Shown: positions 33,900 to 44,639 of the stretch, piece after piece
How the letters are laid out: each line of letters opens with the position of its first letter
Numbering within the stretch: the first letter of the stretch is position 1
DNA from: Epiperipatus broadwayi
Lineage: Eukaryota; Onychophora; Udeonychophora; Euonychophora; Peripatidae
Assembly: GCA_028023455.1 (NCBI GenBank)
Contig: JAQFVV010012394.1
Span: 24,563,934 to 24,627,933, forward strand
Length of the DNA stretch: 64,000 nucleotides
Reading direction: 5' to 3'
Program-made: the position numbers and the translations under genes
Notes under the pieces: model-generated
The model's database searches: none
What the model was told of the DNA's origin: nothing
Seen by the model: the letters and a program-made list of their open reading frames with translations, nothing else

Positions 33900-34190
33900 T
33901 GTAGAGATAGGATTTCATCTTAAGTAAACTTCAGATTATAAGTGCTCATCCAAATGATTTTTGGAAGATAAAGACGGTTATCCTCTTTCTATTATTATTT
34001 ATGCTTGAATCGTTAATTTACTTTTTTATTTTTTTCATATGTCAATTGCGTTGACCGGGAAGCGAACCCGGGCCAGCTGCTTGGAATGCAGCTATGCTAA
34101 CCGCTAGGCCACCAACTCTTGACTACTTTTTCTTATTTTTTAAATGAATTTAAACTGATTCTTCTTATTTATTTTTTCAAAACAAATAAG
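33900..34190 (-). repeat. 5' LTR of the Gypsy element, with inserted tRNA-like sequence
   Basis: Similarity to 29715-29920 runs on both sides of an 88-bp insertion (34036-34123). Without the insertion the two LTRs align through ttaatttact and onward to aaatttaaactgattct. The LTR edges are approximate. Confidence 0.7.
34047..34118 (-). tRNA. tRNA-Gly(UCC)-like gene, probably a retroposed pseudogene
   Basis: 72 nt fold as a cloverleaf. The acceptor stem GAGTTGG/TCAACGC has one mismatch at position 2-71. The anticodon arm GCTGC-ATTCCAA-GCAGC is perfect, with anticodon TCC (plus positions 34083-34085). The T arm is CCGGG-TTCGCTT-CCCGG. It is close to animal tRNA-Gly(TCC). Oddities: the invariant A58 of the T loop is C, which also damages the B box, the acceptor has a mismatch, and no TTTT terminator follows on the minus strand. 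It sits inside an LTR between near-identical flanks (34019-34035, 34124-34141), so it looks inserted. Probably not functional. Confidence 0.82.
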
Positions 34191-34359
34191 TGATAAGATG
34201 ATTTTTGAATCATACACCTTTAGATCTTTAATCCGTCACTTTACTATGGTGGTAAACTCACACAGGCCGTTGTATAAAATTAATCTTTGAAATAAAATAA
34301 AAAGCGATTCAAATATTACTAGTAGAACAAAAAATGGAATGATGGATGTTAAGATTAGT

Positions 34360-34490
34360 TATTTCATCGTCATTTTCTCATTGATTCACTGCAGGCTGAA
34401 AATCTTTCAAGTTTAATCAGGTTTCTCCAATCCTTACTCTCTCTTCACCACATCACATCAGTAAATAATTTATTTCATTCATCCATATAA
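34360..34490 (-). mobile_element. RTE-type LINE 3' fragment
   Basis: attgattcactgcaggctga, caagtttaatcaggtttctc, caatccttactctctcttca, atttcattcatccat parallels the minus-strand RTE tail at 48.56-48.68 kb. Diverged, frames broken. Confidence 0.66.
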
Positions 34491-36000
34491 TATATCCAGA
34501 GCCAAAATATATTCTTACAGCTGGATAATTATATAATTTGTTTAAAGAAAACAAACACAAAAAATTAACAATAAATTCATGAGTTTATTTACTTTGAATA
34601 ACAATAATATTAGTAGATAGGATTAGTAAATCAAATAGCTCATTGCTAGTTAAACACAGGATCAATCTAGATCATGTAATACTTCATATCTCTGTAGATA
34701 ATTAATATATAAAAGTATCTTTACAACTGTAGTTCTATAAGTGTTTACTGCTCACACACATCTCTTAAGATAGTCTAATTAGATTATGACTAGAGCTCTT
34801 CTTTATTGCTAATATTGGTTTGTTCTACACTTAGAGTTTTTTTAATGTGCTGACAGCTTTTGCTTTTTTCTTTCTGTACTATTTCTCTAGACACTACTCT
34901 CTGAACTGAACTGAAAGAACACAATTTATGTTCTGCATGCATTTTTACTTTCTTTGCTAATTTGCATAAAGTTAGACTTTATTGACTTGCAAATTAGCCT
35001 GTTTCTTTTTACAGTAAACTAATTTTCTTTTTACAAATATCATTATTATTTCTGGAGTGCTTTACCACTGTCTATACTGATCAGCATATGCACACACATA
35101 CATGTAAATCTATAACTTTATTAATAAAGATGTACATATCCAGTAGGTATTACAATATCCTGGGATTAAATGTAATGCTTAGTTGCATAAAAGGTTTGTG
35201 ATTAATTAAAAAGAGAGGCAAGACTCTTGGTCCTCTTTGAAACCTTAAAGGATCTAAGAAGGGCAAATGCTAAATATTTACTCAATAAGTTATCATTGTA
35301 GCTGTTATTACTATATGATTATTCATATATTAAACAAACACATGTTGAGCTCATTAACATGCATCAGATGAATTTACTGGATTTTTACTTCTGAGTTTAA
35401 GATCAATAAACATCGTAATCTTTTTCTCTGCTGCCTGATACTTCTTAATTGAAAGGTTAGTTGAATTTTCTTGAATATGGGATGAATGTAATTAAAATAG
35501 TAACAGAAATTAAATTAAAAAATTTAAATTATTGAAAGAGTAAAGAACATAGAAATGGGTTGTTCATAACAAGAAGAGAATATAATTTATAAGTTGATAC
35601 AAAGAATACAAAGTATTTCTAGAAATGAAATGACATTATGACATCAAAAAATGTTTGCAGGATCTTAACGAAAACTTGCGCCAAATAATTACATATGAAG
35701 TGTTAGGTTTTCCCAAGGTTGGTAGAATATGGAGAAATATTAACATTTTGTCCTTCAGAAGGCTTAATAATATTTATGTCGAATATATTAATGTATCGTG
35801 AAATAATGCAAAGATAAATGCACACATGTAGTCATTTATGTTTAATAATTGTAAGATCTATAAATAGAATACAAAAAAAAATATATATGTTATAAACATT
35901 GATACATATGACATTAGTTAGACGTATGATTTTAACTAACCTTAATTACTTATGATTTTTTTTAATAATGATTTTTATATTCTTTTTTTTTTTTGTCTAA
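34491..36000. other. Unassigned AT-rich region
   Basis: No coding frame or known repeat recognised. CpG content rises towards its right end. Confidence 0.4.
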
Positions 36001-37500
36001 TATCAAGCTGCACGAAAAGAGCATGTTACCGCTTAAAGATGTTTTTTCTTCCCTCCCTCTAAAATCCATCTTTACTGCACATAGCGTTTTTGCTCATTAT
36101 AAACACGCATATATGATTGCTTAATATATGCCTGTTACGATCTCGGATTAAATACAACAGCATTACGATTATGTGAAGATGCTTGATTTCTAGCCGTATA
36201 GTTTGCCACTGTTTGCTGCCCTCTTAAAAATTATAATAGTGATACTCATCTAGATACTGCTTTTAGAAACAATTACTGAAGATTCAATTACATTTTTAAA
36301 AAACTGAATCATTTACAAAATGAAAGATTCTCAAATAACGATTCATTTTTTTTGAAAGCAGACTACAGTAAATTGTAATTTTATGTTTAGTGACCTCTAG
36401 TGGCATAGTTTGTTAAAAAGCATGTGCTGTGTGTGTATTAATTGTGCGGAAGACGTAAAGGATGGATCCGAAAACTTAAATTGTACGAGATTGCTTCTCA
36501 AGAAGAAAATATTACATTGTTCGTAAGTGGATTACCATCAAATATGGATTCACCAACAAAAGAATCTGTTGGAATTAAAAATGACGCTAATGGAGAAAAA
36601 GGTCCTAGGAGACGAGTCTTATCAGGTAAAAAAAACGTTCGATTTATTAGAATAATAACTATTTTATCCGCCAATTTTAGATAAGTTAATATGTCATGCC
36701 CTACCAAATTTTTTCATGATTGATTCTCTCTATAAATTGAACAGTACATTAAGAAGTCAATTTTAGATAAATTAACAGGGTCACGTTATTTTAAAACACC
36801 GATATTCCCGACCTTGGTTCCTGTCGTAGCATCAGTTCTATCACATCTTTTATTACTACCTATTAATTTTTATGACAGTTATTTAATATATAGAAAAACA
36901 AACAAACAAATAAATAAATGATCGTAATTTTTAAATTCCGACTATTGTTATTATTAAATCTGAGTAGAAAATGAACCGAATAAGGCTAGTTTTTGCGCTG
37001 TAGTGAAATCTACAACCACGCATCCAAAAATGCATTAACTAATTGGAAATTAATTTCTGTTAATGTCATTCATTTGCGTGAGATAAGTATCCACATCTTT
37101 CACAATGACTTGGAAGTAGTTATTGATCTGACTATTAGTTACAGCCACTAAAAAAAAAAAACCTTTTTTTTTTTTTTTTGTATTATTTTAAGCGCAAACT
37201 AGATAATAAAATATGTATACTGTATTTGTAAATAAATCTCGTAAAAATATATAATAATAATGTATGTGGATTCAGTCGTATTTATATATTTTTTGTATAC
37301 TTGCGCATCTTATTTTCAATTAAACTTTTGAATTGCATCCTACGAATTTGTTAAAATTAACTAACCTTATATATATATGCTGTAATAGAAAATCACGGAT
37401 AATGAACTTCGACAAATATTTTAGTGGTATTTTGATATGTATTACTTTCCCCTTAAGAAGTCGAAGGTATTTACAGTTATAACTGACGTCATTATATCAA
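36001..37500. promoter_or_regulatory. CpG-rich patch, candidate promoter or first-exon region
   Basis: I count about 38 CpG dinucleotides in 36001-37500, while a comparison stretch at 30.0-31.5 kb has about two. In a CpG-depleted animal genome such a patch often marks an unmethylated promoter. It surrounds the exon-like ORF at 36442-36625. No mobile-element similarity is seen here. Other short clusters exist near 43.1-43.6, 57.2-57.6 and 62.7-63.2 kb, so the signal is suggestive only. No TATA box placement can be defended. Confidence 0.5.
36442..36625 (+). CDS. Possible first coding exon of an unidentified host gene
   Basis: An ORF of 80 codons starts at 36442. A good splice donor (ttatcag|gtaaaa) at 36625/36626 would end a 61-codon exon in phase 1. 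The peptide is hydrophilic (SGLPSNMDSPTKESVGIKND, then GEKGPRRRVLSG), unlike the Phe/Leu/Ile-rich products of random AT-rich ORFs. After the donor the frame becomes A/T-driven. An in-frame alternative start lies at 36544 (MDSPTKES). I recognise no domain. The antisense ORF 36498-36707 is taken as a shadow. Real exon status is unproven. Confidence 0.32.
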
Positions 37501-38179
37501 GTCTTTTCAGCTGAACAAGCAGGTTGGTTTCAGTTTAAAATTATATGCATTTTTTTAGTATTCTAATTCATTAACTTGAATAGCATAGTAGAATTAAATA
37601 TTGTTCCTGTGTCCATATTTGGCAACATACTGCTTCTCATTAATGAAGAAAGAAACTAAATTGGACGATTTAATGGCACTATCATAATTTCTATTGATAA
37701 TTTTTACTTTTATAGGTGACCTTAGAGTAAAATAAAATGAATTACTTTTACTGCTAACATATATCATGTGACTCAGTAAAAAGTTGATAACTATTTTAAA
37801 GCTACTTGCAGCACTGTCATGTGACATAGACACATTGTTTACTTACCACAAAAATTTTAAGAAACTAGCATATGTGGATCACAAATTATATGTGACAGTT
37901 GTTTCATGTCTTAAACCATGATAGAACAACATGTTAATATTAGGTTTTGAGTTAAATTGGGTAAAATTGGTAGTGAAATGTTTAAAATGATTCATACCGA
38001 GTATGGGCTGTGAAATGGCGGCATGTTTTTAAGTGATTTGCGAAATATAATGGGAAGAAGAGCATTTAAAATAGTTTACAAAAGCACAAACATACTGTCA
38101 CATTTTGTATCACAACTTATTATCCAGTCTTGATTGTTTTTTTAAATTTTGTGGTCAATAGCTGACCTATGATTTTGTG
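37501..38179. other. Unassigned spacer
   Basis: No family assigned. 38.07-38.12 kb (aaagcacaaacatactgtca, cattttgtatcacaac) loosely resembles the complement of 59.6 kb, a possible old shared repeat. Confidence 0.4.
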
Positions 38180-38430
38180 TAGTACATGCATTGATTCAGA
38201 GGTGGTGCTGTAGGAAGCTTGTAGAAAGAATTCTTTTTTTTTACTGAAACACATTGTACATATTTTATAGTTTTGCATATTTGCATTGAATTTAGTCTTT
38301 TAAATATATCTTAGTTAATGAACTTTTTTTTAGATATTATGATGTGTCTTACCTTGGTCTTGATTAGCAATGTATTTTGCTATTTTTTGCTCAAACCAAA
38401 AGTTCTGATTTTCTATTGTTGTTGTTCATT
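38180..38430 (+). repeat. Family F repeat, longer copy
   Basis: gcattgattcagaggtggtg, ctgtaggaagcttgtag, ggtcttgatt and ctcaaaccaaaagttctgat match in order the copy at 60.70-60.87 kb. The left part also matches 27.28 kb. Nature unknown. The ORF at 38318-38563 only partly overlaps and shows no motif. Confidence 0.52.
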
Positions 38431-38949
38431 GAATAAATGTAAAGATTATAAATGGAGTAGTGGAGGATTCCAGAGAGATAGATTAGTCAGTTATATGTCA
38501 AAAGAATTGATAGATAAAGACAATCATCTTACTGTGGTTTCTGTTTCCATTAAAGTTCATTGAATGTTTTATTCTTCCTTAATAGATAAACAGTAAATTA
38601 GTTACTGTTGAACTAAGAATTATGGGTAAAAGAGCAGTGATATTCTTGAAACCAATTAAATGCAACATTAATTTTTAGCAATATTTATTTTCTGTTGATG
38701 ATCTTGGTTTTAAACCCCAGCTGTAATATTTCATTTAATGACATCCCTAGAGGCAATTTGCAATTTTGTTATGGCTGGATAAAATACAGTTGAAATCTGA
38801 TAAAACTAACGTTGCAAAACAAATGTGAGCATTATTGATTTATTGTACATAGATGGGTTTGCACTGAAATTGCAAAATATGCTATACAGAGTTGAATAAT
38901 GTGTGTGTGTAATAACTAATGCAGGCATGATATTGTTTTGTAATTATTA
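38431..38949. other. Unassigned spacer
   Basis: No coding frame or repeat recognised. Confidence 0.4.
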
Positions 38950-39850
38950 GGATTTTCAGCTCCAGAACTATTTTGTTCAGACTTTGAAAATTATTCCCAT
39001 TGAGATTTTCTACATGATATTCTCAAAGCCCCTCTTAAATATATATATATATAACAGATTTAATTTAAAATGAAGTTTGTTAAAGCATTTCCCTTCCAAT
39101 CCTTTAAAACTTTAGATTGACAATGTTGCATTGGTTAATACTCAGGAAGTCAGACTTCAGTTTTATTATGGTAATGTAAAAGCTAATGAAAAATTAATTA
39201 GTAGTTTTCACATGTCTGCTATGGCCCATATCTCACACGGTTTGCAATATCTTGATAGAGACTTGATATTCACTTCGGATCTGTTGTTGCAGCAACGATG
39301 ACACTTCATGGAGCTCCTGCAATATTTGTCTTGTTGCCAAAGTTAATATTCCACATTATGAATGGGAAAATACTGATAAAATTCATTATATTGTGAGCAA
39401 TGTAAATAAAATAGCAACTGAAGTTTGTCAAATATTTAATATTCTAAAAACCCAGTATATACATATGGTCATTCCATTCAGTTTCAAATTTTAAAAACAG
39501 GCCTACATTATACTGAAGATAGTATTGGGCTGGCTGTCAAAACAAAAAAACATTCGGATGCTCTTATCTGCTCAGGTGTCATTACTATTCACCCTCAGGG
39601 TTATATTTATGTTGACAGGTCTAAGATGACAACTCACCTACTTAAATTGGACAAAGGTTTAGGTTTACTTATAGAACAAATGGCTTTTCTAATGCTAGAA
39701 TATAGTTTACTTTGCAGACAAAGAAGAATTTCATTGGAACCCTAATAAATCTGAAATCCAACATGCCTTGAAACCTTCAGATGCTTCACATCCACAATTG
39801 TATTTTGTAGTGTCATTCCAAAATCCTGATTGGAAAGTACAGATTGAATA
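38950..39850 (+). pseudogene. Decayed coding region of unknown family
   Basis: Open stretches without useful ATGs follow one another with frame changes. About 38950: GFSAPELFCSDFENYSH, stop, DFLHDILKAPL. 39113-39297: VALVNTQEVRLQFYYGNVKA through HISHGLQYLDRDLIF. About 39294-39495: NICLVAKVNIPHYEWENTDK and IHYIVSNVNKIATEVCQIFN. About 39498-39738: SDALICSGVITIHPQGYIYV. 39711-39850: FADKEEFHWNPNKSEIQHAL. The composition is protein-like and reads as one broken gene of roughly 300 residues. I cannot name the family; it could be a mobile-element protein or a processed pseudogene. Confidence 0.42.
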
Positions 39851-39932
39851 ATATAGTTGTTTTAATCATCTTAGAACGAATGTTTATAAAAGTTTAATAC
39901 TATATGGTTTGTTTTCCAATCCAGCTAATTAA

Positions 39933-40187
39933 TGAATATTGGTTGTAAATATTAATTCTTATTAGGCGCAATGTCAGCACATAATACTTAAATAAGGCTA
40001 AAACCTTAGTACTTGTGCCTTGAGAGCTTAATGGATTACAAGAGAGACAGACCTCTACAAATCTAAACGCAAGATTCAACTTTATAAAGATAAGAACGTT
40101 TAGATTTGTAGAGATCTCTCTTGTAATAAATTAAGCACTCAAGGCACATGTACTAAGGTTTTATTAGCCTTATTTGAATATTGGTTG
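39933..40187. mobile_element. Family D hairpin element, copy 1
   Basis: The arms 39991-40069 and 40097-40175 pair over about 79 bp (aataaggctaaaaccttagt; gacctctacaaatctaaacg) with a few differences and a loop of 27 bases. The left terminus ttgtaaatattaattcttat is shared with copy 3 but the right terminus is missing. The 13-mer tgaatattggttg occurs at 39933-39945 and 40175-40187. It may be a target duplication or a recombination footprint that removed the right end. Confidence 0.8.
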
Positions 40188-41335
40188 GTAAATGAGTATT
40201 TTACTATTTTACCTGTAAGATAATGCATGAGTCAATCAGGTGGGATAGCATTGTGTTGTTTATGTATTTATAAAATAAATTATATGCAATTTTTTTATTA
40301 CCAATTAGAGAGCAAATATCTCCCATCTTTTTCACTTCATCTAGACACATACATTAAAAGGCAAGTGCCAATCGCTAACTGGTTGTTATATGTAATTTAC
40401 ATCATCACAGCTCTTATACTTAAAGAAATCAGTAGAATATCAGCAATCTATTGCCATGGAAATGCTACAACAATCGCAGATTGCTGATATGCTATTGGTC
40501 AGTAAAAAGAGTCTTGATGGTGTAAACTATATGTGTATATAGTAATGGAAATTATTTGCAAAATAACAACAGCTAGTAGTAAAATATAAGAAAACTGAAA
40601 AATATCTTTGGTGAAGGGTGTTACATTAAAACATACAATTATAAAAATCTATTTCATGCAAATCACATTACTTGAAGTTAGATGTTTGGAAGAATTCAAA
40701 TTTAATATAAAACATAATCTGGAAAAAATTTTGGGATAAAGATCATGGATTACTCTTGTACAAATGGACTATAGAGATCTTAATAATATATTTAGAATTA
40801 ATTGATTTGAAGTTTTGGATAACATTTGCAGAGAATTAGATGAACTGGGAATGGAAGTGAAAAATAATAATTAACATAAAATTTAAAATAAGATTGATCA
40901 AAATGATTAAACAAAACGAAAATGAATGTCAGAAGATATAATGCTAATTGTAAAGTAAATAAAGAAAGCTAAAATTAAGATTAAAAAAATAACATTTGCT
41001 GAAAAACCTAAAGCAGAAATTTCACAGAGTAGCTAGGAGAGACAAAAAGTAATATTATAATGATAGACTGTAAAGTCACTGAAGTGAATATGATAATACC
41101 AAAACTGAAATGTAATACATTAAAGTGAATGTCAGTATTGGATGCTTGGACAAAACTTTGAAAATATAAAGTGCAACCTTATTGCATTCAAGATATTCTT
41201 AATGTTTTCTCTGAGTATATTGCATTTGTATTGTCTTTAATTTATTAAAGTCATTAAAAATGGAAATAAGCTTCTTTAGAAAATGAAATGAAAAAGGAAA
41301 TTTTAATCTTAGATGGATTTTCTAATGATTAAATT
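40188..41335. other. Unassigned region, possibly old RTE 5' sequence
   Basis: The ORF at 40227-40487 has no motif. Around 41.02-41.07 kb a reading gives FHRVARRDKK then YYND, reminiscent of the endonuclease-RT linker of RTE elements, with stops around. Not secure enough for a separate call. Confidence 0.35.
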
Positions 41336-41481
41336 TATATAAGGCTAAAACCTTAGTACATGCGCCTTGAGCGCTTAATTTTAGCAAGGGAGACCTCTAC
41401 AAATCATAATGCAAGATTCGACTTTATAAAGATAAGAGGGACCCTCTTATCTCTAACCTATTTTTCTTAATTATATAGGCA
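41336..41481 (-). mobile_element. Family D element, copy 2 (partial, inverted relative to copy 3)
   Basis: ataaggctaaaaccttagta, catgcgccttgag, ttttagcaagggagacctct, gataagagggaccctctta and taacctatttttcttaatta are the complement of 41686-41822. It lacks the terminal repeats. With copy 3 it makes a large inverted repeat (about 140-bp arms) around a spacer of about 200 bp. Confidence 0.82.
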
Positions 41482-41632
41482 AATCTAAAGCATTTTGATT
41501 TGGAAGTATGGAGCTAATAAATTCTTCACTGATTAAGTCCACTATTTGTATTAAACATTAACATTTGTGAAATCTTTCGATTTACAATGAGTCAATATTC
41601 AGATATTAAATTTAGAAATATTTTGAATCAAA

Positions 41633-41872
41633 TTTAAGTTGTAAATATTAATTCTTATTAAGCACGATGTCAGCACTTAATACTTACATAAGGCTATATA
41701 ATTAAAAAAAATAGGTTAGAGATAAGAGGGTTCCTCTTATCTTGCGTTATGATTTGTAGAGGTCTCTCTTGCTAAAATTAAGCACTTAAGGCACATGTAC
41801 TAAGGTTTTAGCCTTATATAAGTATTATGTGCTGACATTGTGCTTAAGAAGAATTAATATTTACAACTTTAA
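41633..41872 (+). mobile_element. Family D element, copy 3 (complete) with TTTAA target duplication
   Basis: The 230-bp element at 41638-41867 begins gttgtaaatattaattctta and ends with its complement (aagaattaatatttacaac). The inverted termini are about 57 bp, including atgtcagcacttaatactta. tttaa flanks both ends (41633-41637, 41868-41872). It has no ORF. A TTAA-targeting (piggyBac-like) family is possible from the flank, but the extra T makes this uncertain. Confidence 0.84.
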
Positions 41873-42214
41873 TGATTAAATTGTAACTGATGTAACATAC
41901 AAATAGCAATGGAAATAATATATAGCAGAGTCATACTAAACATTTTAATGAGCATGTAAATAGCTTTATGATTTATCAAATATGTAACCCTGAGCATATA
42001 AACCTGTTTATGGATTAAATGTCTGAATAAGTTACTAAGTTAATTCACAAGCTAGATTCCCAAAAAAGGTCAATTTATTACTATGTAACAAACTGAATGG
42101 CAGATAGAAGAGTTCATCTTTTGCCTGGTAAAATACATTGGCATTGACATAACAAAAGGTGGGCATTATTTACAAGTTCATTTAAATGATTCTTTGGGAA
42201 TCTATTTGTAAATT

Positions 42215-43030
42215 ATTTTAGTGAGGTGCATTAAGAAGATTAACACTAAAAAGGGTGCATAACAGTGAGATTCCATATCACCAAAATTTTATTCCACAGT
42301 TTTATAAGAAATATTTTGAAGATAAAAATGAAAAAAATACAGAGATGTTTTAATGCATTTTGTAAACGATAAAGTTGTTTTTGAAAGTAATATTTCAATA
42401 CTTAAGAAAATGTTGCAAGAATTATTAGATGAGAACAAGAAAGTATGACTAAAGATAACTAAAGTAATGTTCAGTAATCTTTATATAAGAAAAGAAATAT
42501 TGATAATAATGAATTAGATGAAGCTAACACCTACAAATATCTTGGTAAAAGTATTAATACTGGTGAAAAAGTAATTAATGAAATTAATCATAGAATTGAA
42601 TTGAATGGAATGCTTCTGATAGAAAAAGTTTAATATTAAAAATAAATATGCCTAATATTTGAAAATGAAGATTTTTAATAGACCAGTTTGACCATTTCTT
42701 ATATATGGATCTGAAATGTGGATATCTAATAAAAGAATAATACAAAGACTTCAGGAGAGAACATGCAGGTATTAGTATCATAATTGGAAGAATTAAGAAG
42801 CTGAAACAGAGTTGGATTGGATATGTTTTTAAAATAGACGAAATAGATGTGCAGTTAAAATCTTAAACTGGATCCCAAAATATTGTTAATACTCAAAAAG
42901 AGACCATATGTCAGATAACATTTGTTGGGATGACGTGAAGAAGAGAAGCGATAAATAGTAGAAACTGCATTAAACTTGAAGGAATTTGCTTCTCGGAATG
43001 GATTGATAATTGTTAAAATGATAATGATTA
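42215..43030 (+). mobile_element. RTE-type LINE fragment including RT palm traces
   Basis: After GDSISPKF-like sequence near 42.27 kb (RT motif B) come NELDEANTYKYLGKSINTGE (42.51-42.57 kb), INHRIEL and DNWIPKY-type sequence, in the order of the RTE RT and C-terminus. It extends further 5' than the other RTE copies but carries many stops. It ends with gattgataattgttaaaatg, a worn version of the GAT tail. The minus-strand ORF 42584-42781 is a shadow. Confidence 0.75.
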
Positions 43031-44639
43031 GGTTGATATATATGTTTTTTTTTTAAATTATTTATTATATCTTACATATTCTAGATCAAAATAATTTAAA
43101 TAAATAAAACATTGTTATTTAAATAATATTTTCGTATTTTTTCAAATTTTTATTAATGTATAAGACCGCTACAAACGTAATATTGATATTATTTTTTGTC
43201 GATTGTAAAGTTAAAGCAAATTCAAAATAAGTTGCCATATTCTTTCATTATCTCAATTTTTAATACTGTTTATACAAAAATAATATTTATTTTTTATTTT
43301 CATTTAGCTGCTTTTTTTTTTTTTTTTACCTGCAGAGAGTATAATTTAAAATTTAGCAAAAGTGTTGAAAAGATAATCACGTTACCGTTTATATTAATGG
43401 CTCTTGACATTAATAATAAATCAACTGAAAACGATTTTAGAATATTCCATTAACATTCGGTATTTCTTCAAAAGTTAATTCGTTTCAATTTTTTCCATCT
43501 AAAGTACTATATATGCTTAGTTTAGAATAAAGTAAATACTAATCATATTTATTTGATATCTTCCTAATTTATTTATTTAGCGGAAGGATTTATTGACAAC
43601 TTAACTATTAAAAAATATTCATAAAGTTATCTGTAGAGATTCCAACCAGAAAATAGATTCGCCAGTGGCTTTATTATATCCTTCAATTCTACCACTGTCG
43701 TCATAGATCAATGGCTGATAAAATCCATGTATCAAATAAATGAATGCAAGGGCTGTGGGTTGTTCTGAATCTGTTGATGAGACTCAAATTGAATCTTGGA
43801 AGATCAAATCCAATTGGGTTTATTGTTGGATCTGTAAAAAAAATGTTTGGAATATCATAATAATTCCATATTTAATACCATAATTTTTCAAAGAGGTGAT
43901 CTTGATTTGAAATGGGTTTTATGTGGCTATCTCTTGAGTTATTGAAGTTTGATCTGCTTAAAAAATTTGAAAATATTTTCCATATTTTGTTCTTAATGAC
44001 ATTAATTTTTATTGGTGGTATTTGTAGTATTTGTAATGTAATGAAAGATATCGTTTATTTGTTGGGTTTGTGAACTTTTTTCTTTTAAGCAACTAGGTAT
44101 TTACAAACATTAGAGGATCTGGAGAAATTTTTATTGGGAGATATATCTTCCAATGACTTTATTAAGTCCTGTTATGCTGGTGTTATATTCATTGATGGAT
44201 AATTATGAACTAAGTGATTCATAATTTGTATGTTCTCAACTTATCTAACTTGCATAATTGATTCATCTTATCATCTGATGAACCTATTTTATCTGGTTTG
44301 TATAAATTTAATTGGCATGTAATTGATAGTCACTTATATGACATGCATGATTATAAGAGGTATCCTGAAATCACTACCTATTTACCTGATTTTTATGATT
44401 GTAAAAGTCTTCTAATTGATCCTGTCTTGTAATTGGTCTCACTTATGATTTATCTTTTTTATCCAAAACATTGATATTCCAGACTGCTGAATTGCATAAT
44501 GTGTTAGAAATAGGAGACTGAAGAATAATTCATGATTGTATTTCTTGAACATAGAAGACAAAACTTCTAGAACCCATTGTCCAAAGGTTTTGTTATTTTT
44601 GCAGTATTCAAATAATAAAATTTATTATATGAAGTGGCT
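43031..44639. other. Unassigned region with traces of coding
   Basis: The 85-codon ORF at 43196-43453 shows no motif. At 43.75-43.84 kb the translations include CKGCG in one frame, and SVDETQIESWK and YCWICKK in another, a cysteine pattern like a PHD-type finger but needing a frameshift. Near 44.1 kb YLQTLEDLEKFLLGDISSND is open. Possibly an old LINE ORF1 or other decayed gene. Not assigned. Confidence 0.35.

Larger units (their letters stand above)
29715..34190 (-). mobile_element. Gypsy-type LTR retrotransposon, decayed
   Basis: On the minus strand, from 34190 downward: LTR, gag remnant (about 33.45-32.6 kb, including KAIQVGIVYESILDQE, as in the spacer before gag zinc fingers), protease (about 32.5 kb), RT, RNase H (about 31.3 kb), integrase (30.69-30.48 kb), a C-terminal tail and a second LTR. 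This order (protease, RT, RNase H, integrase) defines Gypsy/Metaviridae elements. Stops and shifts are frequent. It is an old, inactive insertion with a tRNA-like insertion in one LTR. Confidence 0.78.

Noticed and set aside
34200-34275. Second tRNA-like segment next to the tRNA-Gly sequence
   Set aside because: ccaccatagtaaagtgacgg with a later gtatgattcaa gives only weak A/B box resemblance and I could not form a cloverleaf.
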